DNA of 21,784 bases from an uncultured bacterium. GTDB lineage: Bacteria > Bacteroidota > Bacteroidia > Chitinophagales > CAIOSU01. The position numbers and the translations under genes are program-made. The stretch covers positions 1 through 21,784 of the forward strand of contig CAIOSU010000171.1 of NCBI GenBank assembly GCA_903861055.1, written 5' to 3'. The notes under the pieces were generated by a model. That model was given only the letters and a program-made list of their open reading frames with translations. It searched no databases and was not told the DNA's origin. Position 1 is the first letter of the stretch; every line of letters starts with the position of its first letter. Shown here piece after piece: positions 7,764-16,240 of the stretch.

Positions 7764-8972
7764 ATGAAGACACCCGATATACCTGTTAACGAAACCGAGC
7801 GGCTGCATGAGCTGAACGAATACTCATTGCTCGATACACTTCCTGAGGAAGATTATGATAACATTGTTTACCTAGCTTCACAAATTTGTGATACTCCCAT
7901 AGCGCTAATTTCGCTAGTTGACACTAATCGCCAGTGGTTTAAGTCGGTAAAGGGCCTGAATATAACAGAAACCCCTAAGGATTATTCTTTTTGTGCCCAT
8001 GCCATTAATAAGCCCAAGGAGGTAATGATTGTGCCCGACTCTAGAACGGATGAACGCTTTTTTGATAACCCATATGTTGTTGGCGAACCTAATTTGGTGT
8101 TTTATGCTGGCGTGCCATTGGTTAGTCAAAAAGGTAATCCATTGGGCACTTTGTGTGTTATCGACCTTAAACCACATAAACAACTTACCGAGGAGCAGTT
8201 GCAGGCGCTGAAAGTGTTGTCTAACAATGTGGTTAAGCTATTTGAGTTGCACAAAAGTAAACTTGAATTAGAAAGTGCACAAGTGGTGCTGGAACAAAGG
8301 AATAAAGAACTTGAGCACTTTGCTAGCATGGCAGCCCACGATTTAAAATCGCCGCTAGGGAATATTTCTAGTATTATCGAATTATTGAAATTTAATCACT
8401 CTAACGTATTGAACAATCAAGCAAAGGAGCTTTTAGATTTATTGGATGAGTCGTCGCAACAATTGCGCGATTTGATAGATGGTATATTGGAGTATACCCG
8501 TGCAGACGCCTTGTTGCTAGAGCGAAATTGCGAGATAAAACTACCTGACTTTTTTGTGCTTATAGAAAAGCTGCTATGCCAAAATGCATTGTGCAAACTT
8601 ACTTACCCTTTAGAATCGAGAACCATTAAGGCAAATAAGGCAGCACTTAAGCAAGTACTGCTCAATCTTATTACAAATGGTATAACCTATAATAGGAGCC
8701 CACAGAAAAAAATTGATATAGCATTTAGCGAAACTGCGCATCATTACCATTTCTCAGTTACTGACGATGGATTGGGTATTGCAACCAAAAACCAAGAAAA
8801 GATTTTTAACTTGTTTGAACGAATTCCAATACCAAAAACCGACATTAACAAGGGCCACGGCATAGGACTCAGTACTGTGAAAAAACTAGTAGAACGGCTT
8901 GGAGGGGAGGTTAAGCTTGAATCGGAGCTTGGCAAAGGCTCTACGTTTAGTTTCAGTTTATTAAAACAATGA
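7764..8972 (+). CDS. GAF-domain sensor histidine kinase, cytoplasmic
   Basis: This 402-residue kinase has no signal peptide or membrane helix. An N-terminal GAF domain (about 24-160) carries the usual FCAHAI and FYAGVPLVSQKGNPLGTLCVID segments. A short helical linker (about 162-188) leads to the HisKA domain with MAAHDLKSPLGN, where His192 is the phosphoacceptor. The HATPase follows, with N-box LNLITNGITYN (Asn305), DDGLGI (334-339), an F-box at FNLFERI and the ATP-lid GHGIGLS. All catalytic motifs are intact. No response regulator gene adjoins it, so it is an orphan kinase whose partner is elsewhere. GAF domains of this group bind small ligands or chromophores; the one here cannot be told. 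The gene is divergent from serC and convergent with the DUF502 gene. Confidence 0.93.
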   Translation: MKTPDIPVNETERLHELNEYSLLDTLPEEDYDNIVYLASQICDTPIALISLVDTNRQWFKSVKGLNITETPKDYSFCAHAINKPKEVMIVPDSRTDERFFDNPYVVGEPNLVFYAGVPLVSQKGNPLGTLCVIDLKPHKQLTEEQLQALKVLSNNVVKLFELHKSKLELESAQVVLEQRNKELEHFASMAAHDLKSPLGNISSIIELLKFNHSNVLNNQAKELLDLLDESSQQLRDLIDGILEYTRADALLLERNCEIKLPDFFVLIEKLLCQNALCKLTYPLESRTIKANKAALKQVLLNLITNGITYNRSPQKKIDIAFSETAHHYHFSVTDDGLGIATKNQEKIFNLFERIPIPKTDINKGHGIGLSTVKKLVERLGGEVKLESELGKGSTFSFSLLKQ

Positions 8973-9020
8973 CTATTTTCTATTAGTTGCAGCTTATAAA
9001 CGAAGTTGCCTTTATTGGCA

Positions 9021-9611
9021 CTAATGCTCAAACTTAGTTACCCCACCCGAAACGATGAATTTCATTACTTCGGTGGTGTTGGCATTTATCGGTGTCACGT
9101 CCTCCATTTTCACAATAAACAAGTTGCCCGAAAAGTTGTATGAATGAGGTATATATACTGATACCATTCCTTCGAGCCCAAAGTGGGTAAGGTCGGTTTC
9201 GGTAATAAAGCCCAGCCGCTGGAGGCTCTCGTTGCCACCCATTTTTATAAGGGCTGGCTTATTGAATTTCCGGTCTTCGCTTACAAAGGCCGAAAAGAAA
9301 TCTTTGATGGATGAGTATACGATTTTTACCAGCGGCACATGCGCAATAGCATCTTCTATATAGCTTATAAATTGCTTAAAAAGGCTGCCGCTGAGCATAC
9401 CGATAAACACAATAAGCACCGTGCCCACTACTATGCCCAAACCCCTGAAACGCACATCGAAAAGGGTTTCTATTGCATCGTTCATAGTATCGTCGATAAA
9501 AGCGAATAGCTTAACAACGATGAATATAGTAAGCACTCCAGGAGCCAACACTAACAGGCCTTTGAGTAGGTATCCAAATATGCGTCTTCCTATAGAGGGT
9601 TTCTTTTTCAT
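9021..9611 (-). CDS. DUF502 family inner-membrane protein
   Basis: This 196-residue protein fits the DUF502 family of unknown function. It has a basic start (MKKKPSIGRR) and two membrane helices at about 11-33 and 54-78 (LLKGLLVLAPGVLTIFIVV; GLGIVVGTVLIVFIGML). The family's conserved stretch follows them (IAHVPLVKIVYSSIKDF), then a soluble beta-rich tail (LIKMGGNESLQRLGFITE, VSVYIPHSYNFSGNLFIV). The gene starts 18 bp after the aminotransferase stop on the same strand and is probably co-transcribed with it, although no functional link is evident. It converges on the GAF kinase with a 48-bp gap. Confidence 0.88.
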   Translation of the reverse strand: MKKKPSIGRRIFGYLLKGLLVLAPGVLTIFIVVKLFAFIDDTMNDAIETLFDVRFRGLGIVVGTVLIVFIGMLSGSLFKQFISYIEDAIAHVPLVKIVYSSIKDFFSAFVSEDRKFNKPALIKMGGNESLQRLGFITETDLTHFGLEGMVSVYIPHSYNFSGNLFIVKMEDVTPINANTTEVMKFIVSGGVTKFEH

Positions 9612-9629
9612 TTGGTACTAAAGATAGTT

Positions 9630-10832
9630 TTAAGATGTGTGTTGTGCAATAGCCGCTAGCACAACCTTGCAAGCTTTTCCAATCTCTTCGGGGGTAATAA
9701 TAAGTGGTGGTGCAATGCGAAGGCAGTTGGGTGCAAATAGGAACCAATCGGTAACTACCCCATTTTCAATGCAGCTATCTATTATTTTCTTGTTGGTTTC
9801 GAAACTATCAAACTCCAATGCTATCAAGAGCCCCTTGCTGCGAAACGAGCGTATGGCGGGGTGCACCAACAACTCTTTGAATAGCTGTTCTTTGCTAGGC
9901 ACTTCGGCAATATAGTTTTCGGCTAATAGGGTTTGCAGTGTTGCCAGCGATGCGGCACAACATACCGGATGGCCGCCAAAGGTGGTTATATGACCCAGTA
10001 TAGGCCCATGCTGAAACACGGCCATCATTTCTTTGCTGGCAATAAATGCCCCAATGGGCATACCGCCGCCCATGCCTTTGGCACAAAGCAACACATCGGG
10101 CACTATGCCCAATTGCTGAAATGCAAATAAGGTGCCCGTGCGCCCAAAGCCTGTTTGTATTTCGTCTAATATCAATAATGTTCCCGTGGCCGTGCAGCGG
10201 TCGCGTAGTTGTTTCAAAAAATCTAAGCTCGGCACCGTTACACCCGATTCGGCTTGTATGGGCTCTACTATTACGGCAGCAGTGCGTTCGTTTATTTCGT
10301 GCAGCTCTCTGGTATCGTTATATTGCAGCATTCGGCTACCTGGTATCAATGGGCGATAGGCATTGCGAAAATACTCGCTGCCTATAACGCTCAAAGCACC
10401 TTGCGTGCTTCCGTGGTAGCTGTTGGCAAAGTGCACCACATCAGGGCGGCCAGTATATCGTTTGGCTAGCTTTAGGGCTCCTTCGGTGGCTTCGGCACCA
10501 CTATTTACAAGATAAACGCTGTTTAATGAGTCGGGCAACTGAGCCGTTAAAGCTTCGGCCAATTTTACCTGTGGGCTATGCACAAATTCGCCGTAAACCA
10601 TGAGGTGCATAAAGGTTTCGGCTTGGTGCTGCACTGCCTGCACCACAGCTGGGTGGCAATGGCCCAAGCTGCTTACACTTATACCGGCTATCAAGTCAAT
10701 GTATTCTTTGCCGCCGCTTGCGGCAGGACCATATAAATATACCCCGCGAGCCCGCTCTATTTCTAGCAGCAAAGGTGCTGGTGAGGTTTGGGCTACATGC
10801 TCTAAAAAAAGTTGCCGGTGTGTGCGGGTCAT
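9630..10832 (-). CDS. Class III PLP-dependent aminotransferase, acetylornithine-aminotransferase-like
   Basis: This 400-residue fold-type I enzyme belongs to aminotransferase class III. Features are the N-terminal AAGGKEYIDL-like region and GHCHPAVV (57-64), the phosphate-binding SGAEATEGALKLA (111-123), SYHGSTQGAL (138-147), VEPIQAESG (189-197), LILDEIQTGFGRTG (220-233, Asp223 contacting the pyridine nitrogen), and CAKGMGGGMPIGAF with Lys252 as the PLP lysine. TFGGHPVCCAA and the C-terminal LRIAPPLIIT are also present. Members move an amino group from ornithine, acetylornithine, lysine, GABA or other omega-amines to 2-oxoglutarate. The exact donor is not deducible, and no arginine-pathway genes adjoin it, so I give no symbol. 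It lies 65 bp downstream of uvrA and 18 bp upstream of the DUF502 gene on the same strand. Confidence 0.9.
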   Translation of the reverse strand: MTRTHRQLFLEHVAQTSPAPLLLEIERARGVYLYGPAASGGKEYIDLIAGISVSSLGHCHPAVVQAVQHQAETFMHLMVYGEFVHSPQVKLAEALTAQLPDSLNSVYLVNSGAEATEGALKLAKRYTGRPDVVHFANSYHGSTQGALSVIGSEYFRNAYRPLIPGSRMLQYNDTRELHEINERTAAVIVEPIQAESGVTVPSLDFLKQLRDRCTATGTLLILDEIQTGFGRTGTLFAFQQLGIVPDVLLCAKGMGGGMPIGAFIASKEMMAVFQHGPILGHITTFGGHPVCCAASLATLQTLLAENYIAEVPSKEQLFKELLVHPAIRSFRSKGLLIALEFDSFETNKKIIDSCIENGVVTDWFLFAPNCLRIAPPLIITPEEIGKACKVVLAAIAQHTS

Positions 10833-10839
10833 TTTTTAA

Positions 10840-10867
10840 GTACGATTTACGATGTACAAGGTACGAT
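10840..10867 (+). repeat. Tandem array of four degenerate 7-bp units (GTACRAN)
   Basis: Four consecutive heptads read GTACGAT, TTACGAT, GTACAAG, GTACGAT; a fifth, TTGTAAT, is more diverged. The array fills the 65-bp spacer between the uvrA stop and the aminotransferase start, 7 bp from the latter's ATG. A related array in the opposite orientation lies on the other side of uvrA at 13934-13961. Confidence 0.75.
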
Positions 10868-10897
10868 TTGTAATTGTTTAAATTGCCCAACGACCGT

Positions 10898-13750
10898 TTA
10901 ACTGAGCTTTAACTCCGGCCTTAAATATTGGCCGGTGTAGCTAGCCTTTACCATCGCAACATCTTCGGGAGTGCCGGTGGCAATAATTTGGCCACCGCGG
11001 TTGCCGCCTTCTGGGCCAAGGTCAATTACATGGTCGGCTACTTTTACTACATCCAAGTTGTGCTCAATTACCAGTATGCTGTTTCCTTTGTCAACCAGTT
11101 TTTGCAATACCTTAAGCAGCAAATTAATATCTTCGAAGTGTAAGCCGGTTGTGGGCTCATCTAAAATATAGAAGGTGCGGCCCGTATCTTTTTTACTTAA
11201 CTCCGACGCCAGTTTTACGCGTTGCGCCTCGCCACCCGATAGGGTAGTAGCTGCTTGGCCAAGGGTTACATAGCCAAGTCCTACGCTCATCAAGGTTTTC
11301 AGCTTACGATGTATAGCAGGCACGGGTTCAAAAAAATCGACCGCATCGCGCACAGGCATCTCCAGCACATCGCTTATCGATTTGCCTTTGTACCGCACTT
11401 CCAAGGTCTCGCGGTTGTAACGCTTGCCCATACAGGTTTCGCAAAGTACATGCACATCGGGCAGAAAGTTCATTTCTATCACCTTCATACCGCCACCTTG
11501 GCAATCTTCGCAGCGGCCTCCTTTCACGTTGAAGGAGAAACGGCCAGGCTTGTATCCTCTTATTTTTGCTTCGGGCAACAGGGCAAATAGGTTACGGATG
11601 TCGCCAAACACACCAATGTAGGTGGCAGGGTTGCTGCGGGGGGTGCGCCCAATAGGCGATTGGTCAATTTCAATAACCTTATCAATGTGTTGCAGCCCAT
11701 CAACCATTTCGTATTTTAAAGGCTTTTGGCGGCTGTTGTACACATGGTGTTTTAATATGGGGTATAGCGTACCGTTCACTAAGCTCGACTTTCCGCTGCC
11801 CGATACCCCGGTAACGCACACAAATACCCCGAGCGGTATGCTCACGTCAACATCTTTTAGGTTGTGGCCTTTGGCACCCCGAATAACCAAGTACTGGCCT
11901 TCAAAGGCTTGGCGGCGCTTGGCTGGTATGGCTATTACCTTTTCTTCGCGGAGGTATTTTGCGGTAAGCGTGTTCAGTTTTATAAATTCTTCAGGAATGC
12001 CTTCCCCGACTATTTCGCCACCTAATTTGCCAGCACCTGGGCCAAGGTCTACTATATAGTCACAGGCCATCATAATGTCCTTATCGTGCTCTACTACCAA
12101 TACGGTGTTGCCCACTTCGGTCAATTCGCGCAATGCTTTTATCAGTCGGGTGTTGTCGCGTTGGTGCAGGCCAATGCTGGGCTCATCTAATATATAGGTT
12201 ACACCTAGTAGCTGCGAGCCAATTTGCGTGGCCAAGCGTATGCGTTGGCTTTCCCCGCCCGATAAACTGCGGGTTGGGCGGTAAAGCGTAAGATATTCCA
12301 AGCCCACATCTAGCAAAAAGCCGATGCGCGAACGTATTTCCTTCAATAAATCAGTGGCAATGGCTAGGCTACGGGCATCCAGTTTTTCTTCGATACCTTC
12401 AAACCAAGCCATTAGGTCGCTTATATCCAATGCAGATATTTCGGCAATGTTGCGGTCGGCTACTTTAAAGTATAGGCTTTCTTTCTTCAATCGGGTACCG
12501 TTGCACTCGGGGCAAGGCACTTCCTCCATAAACTCTTCGGCCCACTTCCGCAAGTTATCGCTGCTGGTTTCGTAGTAGCAGCGGCGTATCATGTTATACA
12601 CGCCCTCAAATACGGCACTGTATGCTTCTATTTCTTCCAGTTCGGGTAGCACACCCTCTTCGTTGCCATACAGTATCAGGTTCATTACATTCTGGGGCAA
12701 CTCCTTTATCGGGGTTGAGAGGTTGAACTTGTACTTCTTGCTCATATCGCGCAATGCACGGAAGGCATAGTTATCGCGCCACTCGCCCAAGGCTACAATG
12801 CCACCAGTGTTGAGGGAGAGGCTATTGTCGGGTATTACACAACCAAGGTCAATATCGTGTACCACCCCCAAACCACGGCAATGGGTGCAAGCCCCATACG
12901 GCGAGTTGAACGAGAAGGTGTTTGGTGATGGGTCTTCGTAAGCCAAACCGCTTTCGGGACACATTAGTTGCTTGCTAAACTGGTTAACCTTCTCCGTTTC
13001 ATGGTCCATTATCATCAACAAACCATTACCCAACTTAATGGCGGCATCAATGGATGGCTTTAAACGGTCTTTTACCTCTCCACTTACCTCTAGGCGGTCA
13101 ATAATCAACTCAATGTCGTGAATTTTATATCGGTCCACCTGCATTTTGTCTTTCAGCTCCAAAGTCTCTCCATCTACCCGCACTTTCAGATAACCTTGTT
13201 TGCGCACTTTTTCAAACAATTCGCGGTAATGCCCTTTGCGGCCGCGCACTACAGGCGCTAATACTACTATCTTTTTGCCCGTGTAGTTGTCAAGAATGTA
13301 GTCCATTATCTGGTTCTCCGTAAAGCGAACCATCTGTTTGCCCGTTTCGTATGAGTATGCTACACCAATACGGGCATACAGTAGGCGTATAAAATCGTAT
13401 ATCTCGGTTACGGTACCCACGGTACTGCGTGGGTTTTTGTTGGTAGTTTTTTGCTCAATGCTGATTACTGGGCTCAGGCCGGTAATTTTATCCACGTCGG
13501 GGCGCTCCATGCTGCCCAAAAACTGGCGGGCATAACTGCTAAAGCTCTCAATGTAGCGGCGCTGGCCTTCTGCATAAATAGTATCAAATGCCAACGACGA
13601 CTTGCCACTGCCACTAATGCCCGTAATTACCACAAACTGGTTGCGGGGCAGGGCCACATCAATATTACGGAGGTTGTGCACGCGGGCGCCATAAACCTGT
13701 AGGCGTTCAATTTCAGTATCGCTAATGGGGGGTAGGGTTTCGTTCTGCAT
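10898..13750 (-). CDS. uvrA: Excinuclease ABC subunit A (nucleotide excision repair)
   Basis: This 950-residue double-ABC ATPase scans DNA for lesions with UvrB. It has two full nucleotide-binding sites. The first has Walker A GISGSGKSS (Lys50), signature LSGGESQR (496-503) and Walker B YILDEPSIGLHQRD. The second has Walker A GVSGSGKSS (Lys654), signature LSGGEAQR (837-844) and Walker B YILDEPTTGLHFED. The C-terminal zinc module is complete (Cys747, Cys750, Cys770, Cys773). The first zinc module has Cys264, Cys288 and Cys291, but Ser267 where the classical second cysteine would be. Length matches the family (about 940). ATG at 13750 is followed by the usual IERLQVYGARVHNLRNID start. Heptad arrays sit in both flanking spacers. 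The uvrB and uvrC genes are not in the window. Confidence 0.98.
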   Translation of the reverse strand: MQNETLPPISDTEIERLQVYGARVHNLRNIDVALPRNQFVVITGISGSGKSSLAFDTIYAEGQRRYIESFSSYARQFLGSMERPDVDKITGLSPVISIEQKTTNKNPRSTVGTVTEIYDFIRLLYARIGVAYSYETGKQMVRFTENQIMDYILDNYTGKKIVVLAPVVRGRKGHYRELFEKVRKQGYLKVRVDGETLELKDKMQVDRYKIHDIELIIDRLEVSGEVKDRLKPSIDAAIKLGNGLLMIMDHETEKVNQFSKQLMCPESGLAYEDPSPNTFSFNSPYGACTHCRGLGVVHDIDLGCVIPDNSLSLNTGGIVALGEWRDNYAFRALRDMSKKYKFNLSTPIKELPQNVMNLILYGNEEGVLPELEEIEAYSAVFEGVYNMIRRCYYETSSDNLRKWAEEFMEEVPCPECNGTRLKKESLYFKVADRNIAEISALDISDLMAWFEGIEEKLDARSLAIATDLLKEIRSRIGFLLDVGLEYLTLYRPTRSLSGGESQRIRLATQIGSQLLGVTYILDEPSIGLHQRDNTRLIKALRELTEVGNTVLVVEHDKDIMMACDYIVDLGPGAGKLGGEIVGEGIPEEFIKLNTLTAKYLREEKVIAIPAKRRQAFEGQYLVIRGAKGHNLKDVDVSIPLGVFVCVTGVSGSGKSSLVNGTLYPILKHHVYNSRQKPLKYEMVDGLQHIDKVIEIDQSPIGRTPRSNPATYIGVFGDIRNLFALLPEAKIRGYKPGRFSFNVKGGRCEDCQGGGMKVIEMNFLPDVHVLCETCMGKRYNRETLEVRYKGKSISDVLEMPVRDAVDFFEPVPAIHRKLKTLMSVGLGYVTLGQAATTLSGGEAQRVKLASELSKKDTGRTFYILDEPTTGLHFEDINLLLKVLQKLVDKGNSILVIEHNLDVVKVADHVIDLGPEGGNRGGQIIATGTPEDVAMVKASYTGQYLRPELKLS

Positions 13751-13812
13751 AAATCAACAAGCTAGCAACAAGGTTTCACCGCACTTAGTTCTGCCTACGG
13801 CCTTAAAAAACG

Positions 13813-13820
13813 CAAAGTTA
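13813..13820 (-). promoter_or_regulatory. Candidate -7 element (TAnnTTTG) for uvrA
   Basis: The minus strand reads TAACTTTG, an exact match to the Bacteroidota -7 consensus, 62 bp upstream of the uvrA ATG. No TTG is found at the normal -33 distance, so support is partial. No SOS-box-like palindrome was recognised nearby. Confidence 0.35.
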
Positions 13821-13933
13821 ACCATTCCTTTTATGGTAGTGGGGGTTGAGTTTAAGATAATGACCAATTCATTCATAATTGCTTAAAAATTCAGGTTACC
13901 ATTTACTCGGGAATTATTTTATCCTATTTTGCC

Positions 13934-13961
13934 ATTGTACCTTGTACCTCGTACTTTGTAC
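13934..13961 (-). repeat. Tandem array of four 7-bp units (GTACRAN), inverted relative to 10840-10867
   Basis: On the minus strand the four heptads read GTACAAA, GTACGAG, GTACAAG, GTACAAT, each sharing GTAC plus a purine and A. It lies in the 280-bp uvrA/DUF255 divergent spacer, 28 bp before a second, AT-rich heptad array that keeps the same 7-bp register. Confidence 0.8.
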
Positions 13962-13989
13962 ATTTTAGAATTGAGTTTTAATGAAGCTG

Positions 13990-14024
13990 CAATTTTAAAT
14001 TTTCAATTTTGAATTTGTAATTCC
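13990..14024 (+). repeat. AT-rich tandem array with 7-bp period (NAATTTT)
   Basis: The heptads read CAATTTT, AAATTTT, CAATTTT, GAATTTG, TAATTCC, decaying toward the ATG at 14031. The array starts exactly 56 bp (8 x 7) after the start of the GTAC-type array at 13934, so both share one register. It lies only 6 bp before the start codon and so covers the ribosome-loading region, where an A/T-rich unstructured leader is normal in this phylum. Confidence 0.65.
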
Positions 14025-14030
14025 AAACCC

Positions 14031-16067
14031 ATGTCCAACCGCTTAGTCCACGAAACCAGCCCATACTTATTGCAGCATGCCAACAACCCCGTTGATTGGT
14101 ACCCATGGGGGCCCGAGGCACTGGAGCGAGCCAAACGCGAGGATAAGCCTATATTAATAAGCATTGGTTATTCGGCTTGCCACTGGTGCCATGTTATGGA
14201 ACGTGAATCGTTTGAGCATGACGATGTAGCCGCTATCATGAACGAGCACTTCATCAATATTAAAATAGATAGGGAAGAGCGCCCCGACATTGACCAAATA
14301 TATATGGATGCCGTGCAGGTGCTCACGGGGCAGGGCGGCTGGCCGCTCAATATGTTTCTCACACCCGATGCCAAGCCGTTTTATGGCGGCACCTATTTTC
14401 CGCCGCGGCCAGTGCATGGCAGGCCATCGTGGCCACAGGCATTGCATTGGGTGCAGCAAACCTTTGCTACCAAGCGGCACCTTGTGGAGGAACAAGCCCA
14501 AAAAATTACCGAGCAGATTATTCACCTCGACGGAGCAGCCATAAAGGGTCCGGAAGGCCCAACCGCGTCCAACTACTTGCAAACAGCTGATAAAGTGATG
14601 GCACAGCTAAAGCCTAGGTTTGATATCAGGCATGGTGGCTTTGGCAGTGCACCTAAGTTTCCCAATCCGTTTAATTTGAAGTTTTTGTTGCGGTATCATT
14701 TCGTTACTGGCAATACCGAAGCGCTGGCACATGCCACTTTCACGCTGCAAAAAATGGGCAGCGGTGGCATATACGACCATCTGGGTGGTGGTTTTGCCCG
14801 CTATAGTGTCGATGAGTATTGGCTCGCCCCACACTTTGAGAAAATGCTATACGATAATGCACTATTGGTGAGCAACTTGGCCGAGGCTTATCAAGTAACC
14901 CAAAACAATTACTTTAAACAAAAGGCCGAAGAAACCTTGGCCTTTGTTGCAAGGGAGCTTACCCATCCGCTGGGCGGCTTTTATGCTGCTTTGGATGCAG
15001 ATAGCGAGGGCGAGGAAGGTAAATTTTATACCTGGCATGCCGGAGAGTTACAGGAAATACTGGGCACCGATGCCGATTGGTTTATGCAATACTATGATGT
15101 AACGGAGGCTGGCAATTGGGAGCATGTGAATATATTGAACACGCCCAAACCTGCTGAAGCTTTTGCCCGAACCAAAGGCTGGGAGATCGATTTTTTTGAT
15201 CAAAAATTGCAATTAGCCCAGCAAAAGCTGATGGCCGTGCGCCATGCCCGCATACGGCCAGGACTTGACGATAAAATAATACTGAGTTGGAATGCCCTAA
15301 TGGTGAGCGCTTATGCAACAGCAGCCCAAGCCTTTGGCATTGCGGAGTATGCCGAAACAGCAGAACGAAGCCTAAACTTTCTGCTCAAGCACCTGTATAT
15401 AAACGGAGAGCTGTTCCATACTTGGAAAAATGAGGCCAAATACCCTGCATTTTTAGATGATTACGCTTGTTTGATAGAGGCACTGTTAGATGTTTATCAA
15501 ACCGTGTTCGATGAGCGCTACCTGCATGTAGCTATCGAGCTCAACCAAAAGGTGCAAGAGCGTTTTACGGATAACAATGGGGCGCTGTATTACTATACGC
15601 ACGCAAGCCAAAAAGATACAATAGTGCGCAAGCGCGAAATATATGACAGCGTTACCCCGTCGGGCAACAGTGTAATGGCTCGCAACCTGCACCGTTTGGG
15701 CATATATACGGGCAACCATACCCATCAAACAAAGGCCGAAGCCATGATGGCTGTTATGATGCCGGCCATAGGCGCTTATGGCAGCAGTGTAGCCAATTGG
15801 GCCAGTGTGCTGCTTGAGTTTGGTGGCACAGTGCAAGAGGTGGCTGTAGTTGGGCCAGCGTATGTTGCATTTTGCCACGATATTGCAAAGCGTTTCAATC
15901 CGCAGCGTGTAGTTATGGCCGATAAAACGGATAGCCCCCTTTGGCCATTGCTGCAAAACCGGGCGGTAAGCGGCAAAACCTTGATTTATAAGTGCGAAAA
16001 CTATGCTTGCCAAAAGCCCGTAGAGCAGGTAAGCGATTTTTTTGCACGAACCACTAGTGTACAATGA
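14031..16067 (+). CDS. DUF255 (YyaL/SPATA20-like) thioredoxin-fold protein
   Basis: This 678-residue protein belongs to the widely conserved but biochemically unsettled YyaL/SPATA20 family. The N-terminus has the family hallmarks: NRLVHETSPYLLQHANNPVDW (3-23), then a thioredoxin-like domain with GYSACHWCHVMERESF, whose C50-x-x-C53 pair sits in the CHWCH motif. REERPDIDQIYM and GQGGWPLNMFLTPD follow. From about residue 190 on there is an alpha/alpha six-hairpin barrel, as in glycosidases or epimerases (GGIYDHLGGGFARYSVDEYWLAPHFEKMLYDNA; LDDYACLIEALLDVY; YDSVTPSGNSVMA). No signal peptide is present, so it is probably cytoplasmic. It stands alone, divergent from uvrA. Whether it acts as a redox protein or on a sugar-like ligand cannot be decided here. 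Confidence 0.92.
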   Translation: MSNRLVHETSPYLLQHANNPVDWYPWGPEALERAKREDKPILISIGYSACHWCHVMERESFEHDDVAAIMNEHFINIKIDREERPDIDQIYMDAVQVLTGQGGWPLNMFLTPDAKPFYGGTYFPPRPVHGRPSWPQALHWVQQTFATKRHLVEEQAQKITEQIIHLDGAAIKGPEGPTASNYLQTADKVMAQLKPRFDIRHGGFGSAPKFPNPFNLKFLLRYHFVTGNTEALAHATFTLQKMGSGGIYDHLGGGFARYSVDEYWLAPHFEKMLYDNALLVSNLAEAYQVTQNNYFKQKAEETLAFVARELTHPLGGFYAALDADSEGEEGKFYTWHAGELQEILGTDADWFMQYYDVTEAGNWEHVNILNTPKPAEAFARTKGWEIDFFDQKLQLAQQKLMAVRHARIRPGLDDKIILSWNALMVSAYATAAQAFGIAEYAETAERSLNFLLKHLYINGELFHTWKNEAKYPAFLDDYACLIEALLDVYQTVFDERYLHVAIELNQKVQERFTDNNGALYYYTHASQKDTIVRKREIYDSVTPSGNSVMARNLHRLGIYTGNHTHQTKAEAMMAVMMPAIGAYGSSVANWASVLLEFGGTVQEVAVVGPAYVAFCHDIAKRFNPQRVVMADKTDSPLWPLLQNRAVSGKTLIYKCENYACQKPVEQVSDFFARTTSVQ

Positions 16068-16162
16068 TGCATTAATGTTTTGCGTTACGTTATTTAAACA
16101 GGTCAGTTAAATTTTTTTTCAATCGAGGGGTATCTTTTTTTAAGGCAACCGTTAGCAATGTT

Positions 16163-16220
16163 ACATTTTAATGCAAGCGTTCTTTGCCATGTTTTATCAA
16201 ACAAGCGTAAATTAAAATGT
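16163..16220. repeat. 10-bp inverted repeat enclosing a 7-bp direct repeat, upstream of porP
   Basis: ACATTTTAAT (16163-16172) and ATTAAAATGT (16211-16220) are exact inverted copies separated by 38 bp. Inside them the heptamer CAAGCGT occurs twice in direct orientation (16174-16180 and 16202-16208), 28 bp apart. It lies 67-124 bp before the porP start, so it could be a regulatory site or a weak looped structure. AT-rich arms of 10 bp can arise by chance. Confidence 0.45.
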
Positions 16221-16240
16221 GCACTATTGGCGCTAATGTG

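Noticed and set aside
7525..7773. 82-codon minus-strand frame between serC and the GAF kinase
   Set aside because: It overlaps the starts of both flanking genes, has a composition like non-coding AT-rich DNA and shows no recognisable domain.
8997..9036. Possible bidirectional terminator between the GAF kinase and the DUF502 gene
   Set aside because: The best stem (TGCC/GGCA) is only 4 bp with a 6-base loop and no T-run, too weak to call.
10840..14024. Heptad arrays as a CRISPR array or recombination attachment sites
   Set aside because: Units are 7 bp with no spacers, and no cas, integrase or recombinase gene is present; the flanked region is ordinary uvrA.
14154..14582. 142-codon frame antisense to the DUF255 thioredoxin domain
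   Set aside because: Shadow of a conserved domain on the plus strand, without any recognisable feature of its own.
15486..16064. 192-codon frame antisense to the DUF255 gene
   Set aside because: It lies wholly inside a strongly supported gene on the other strand; the translation is rich in His, Tyr and Cys as expected from an antisense shadow.
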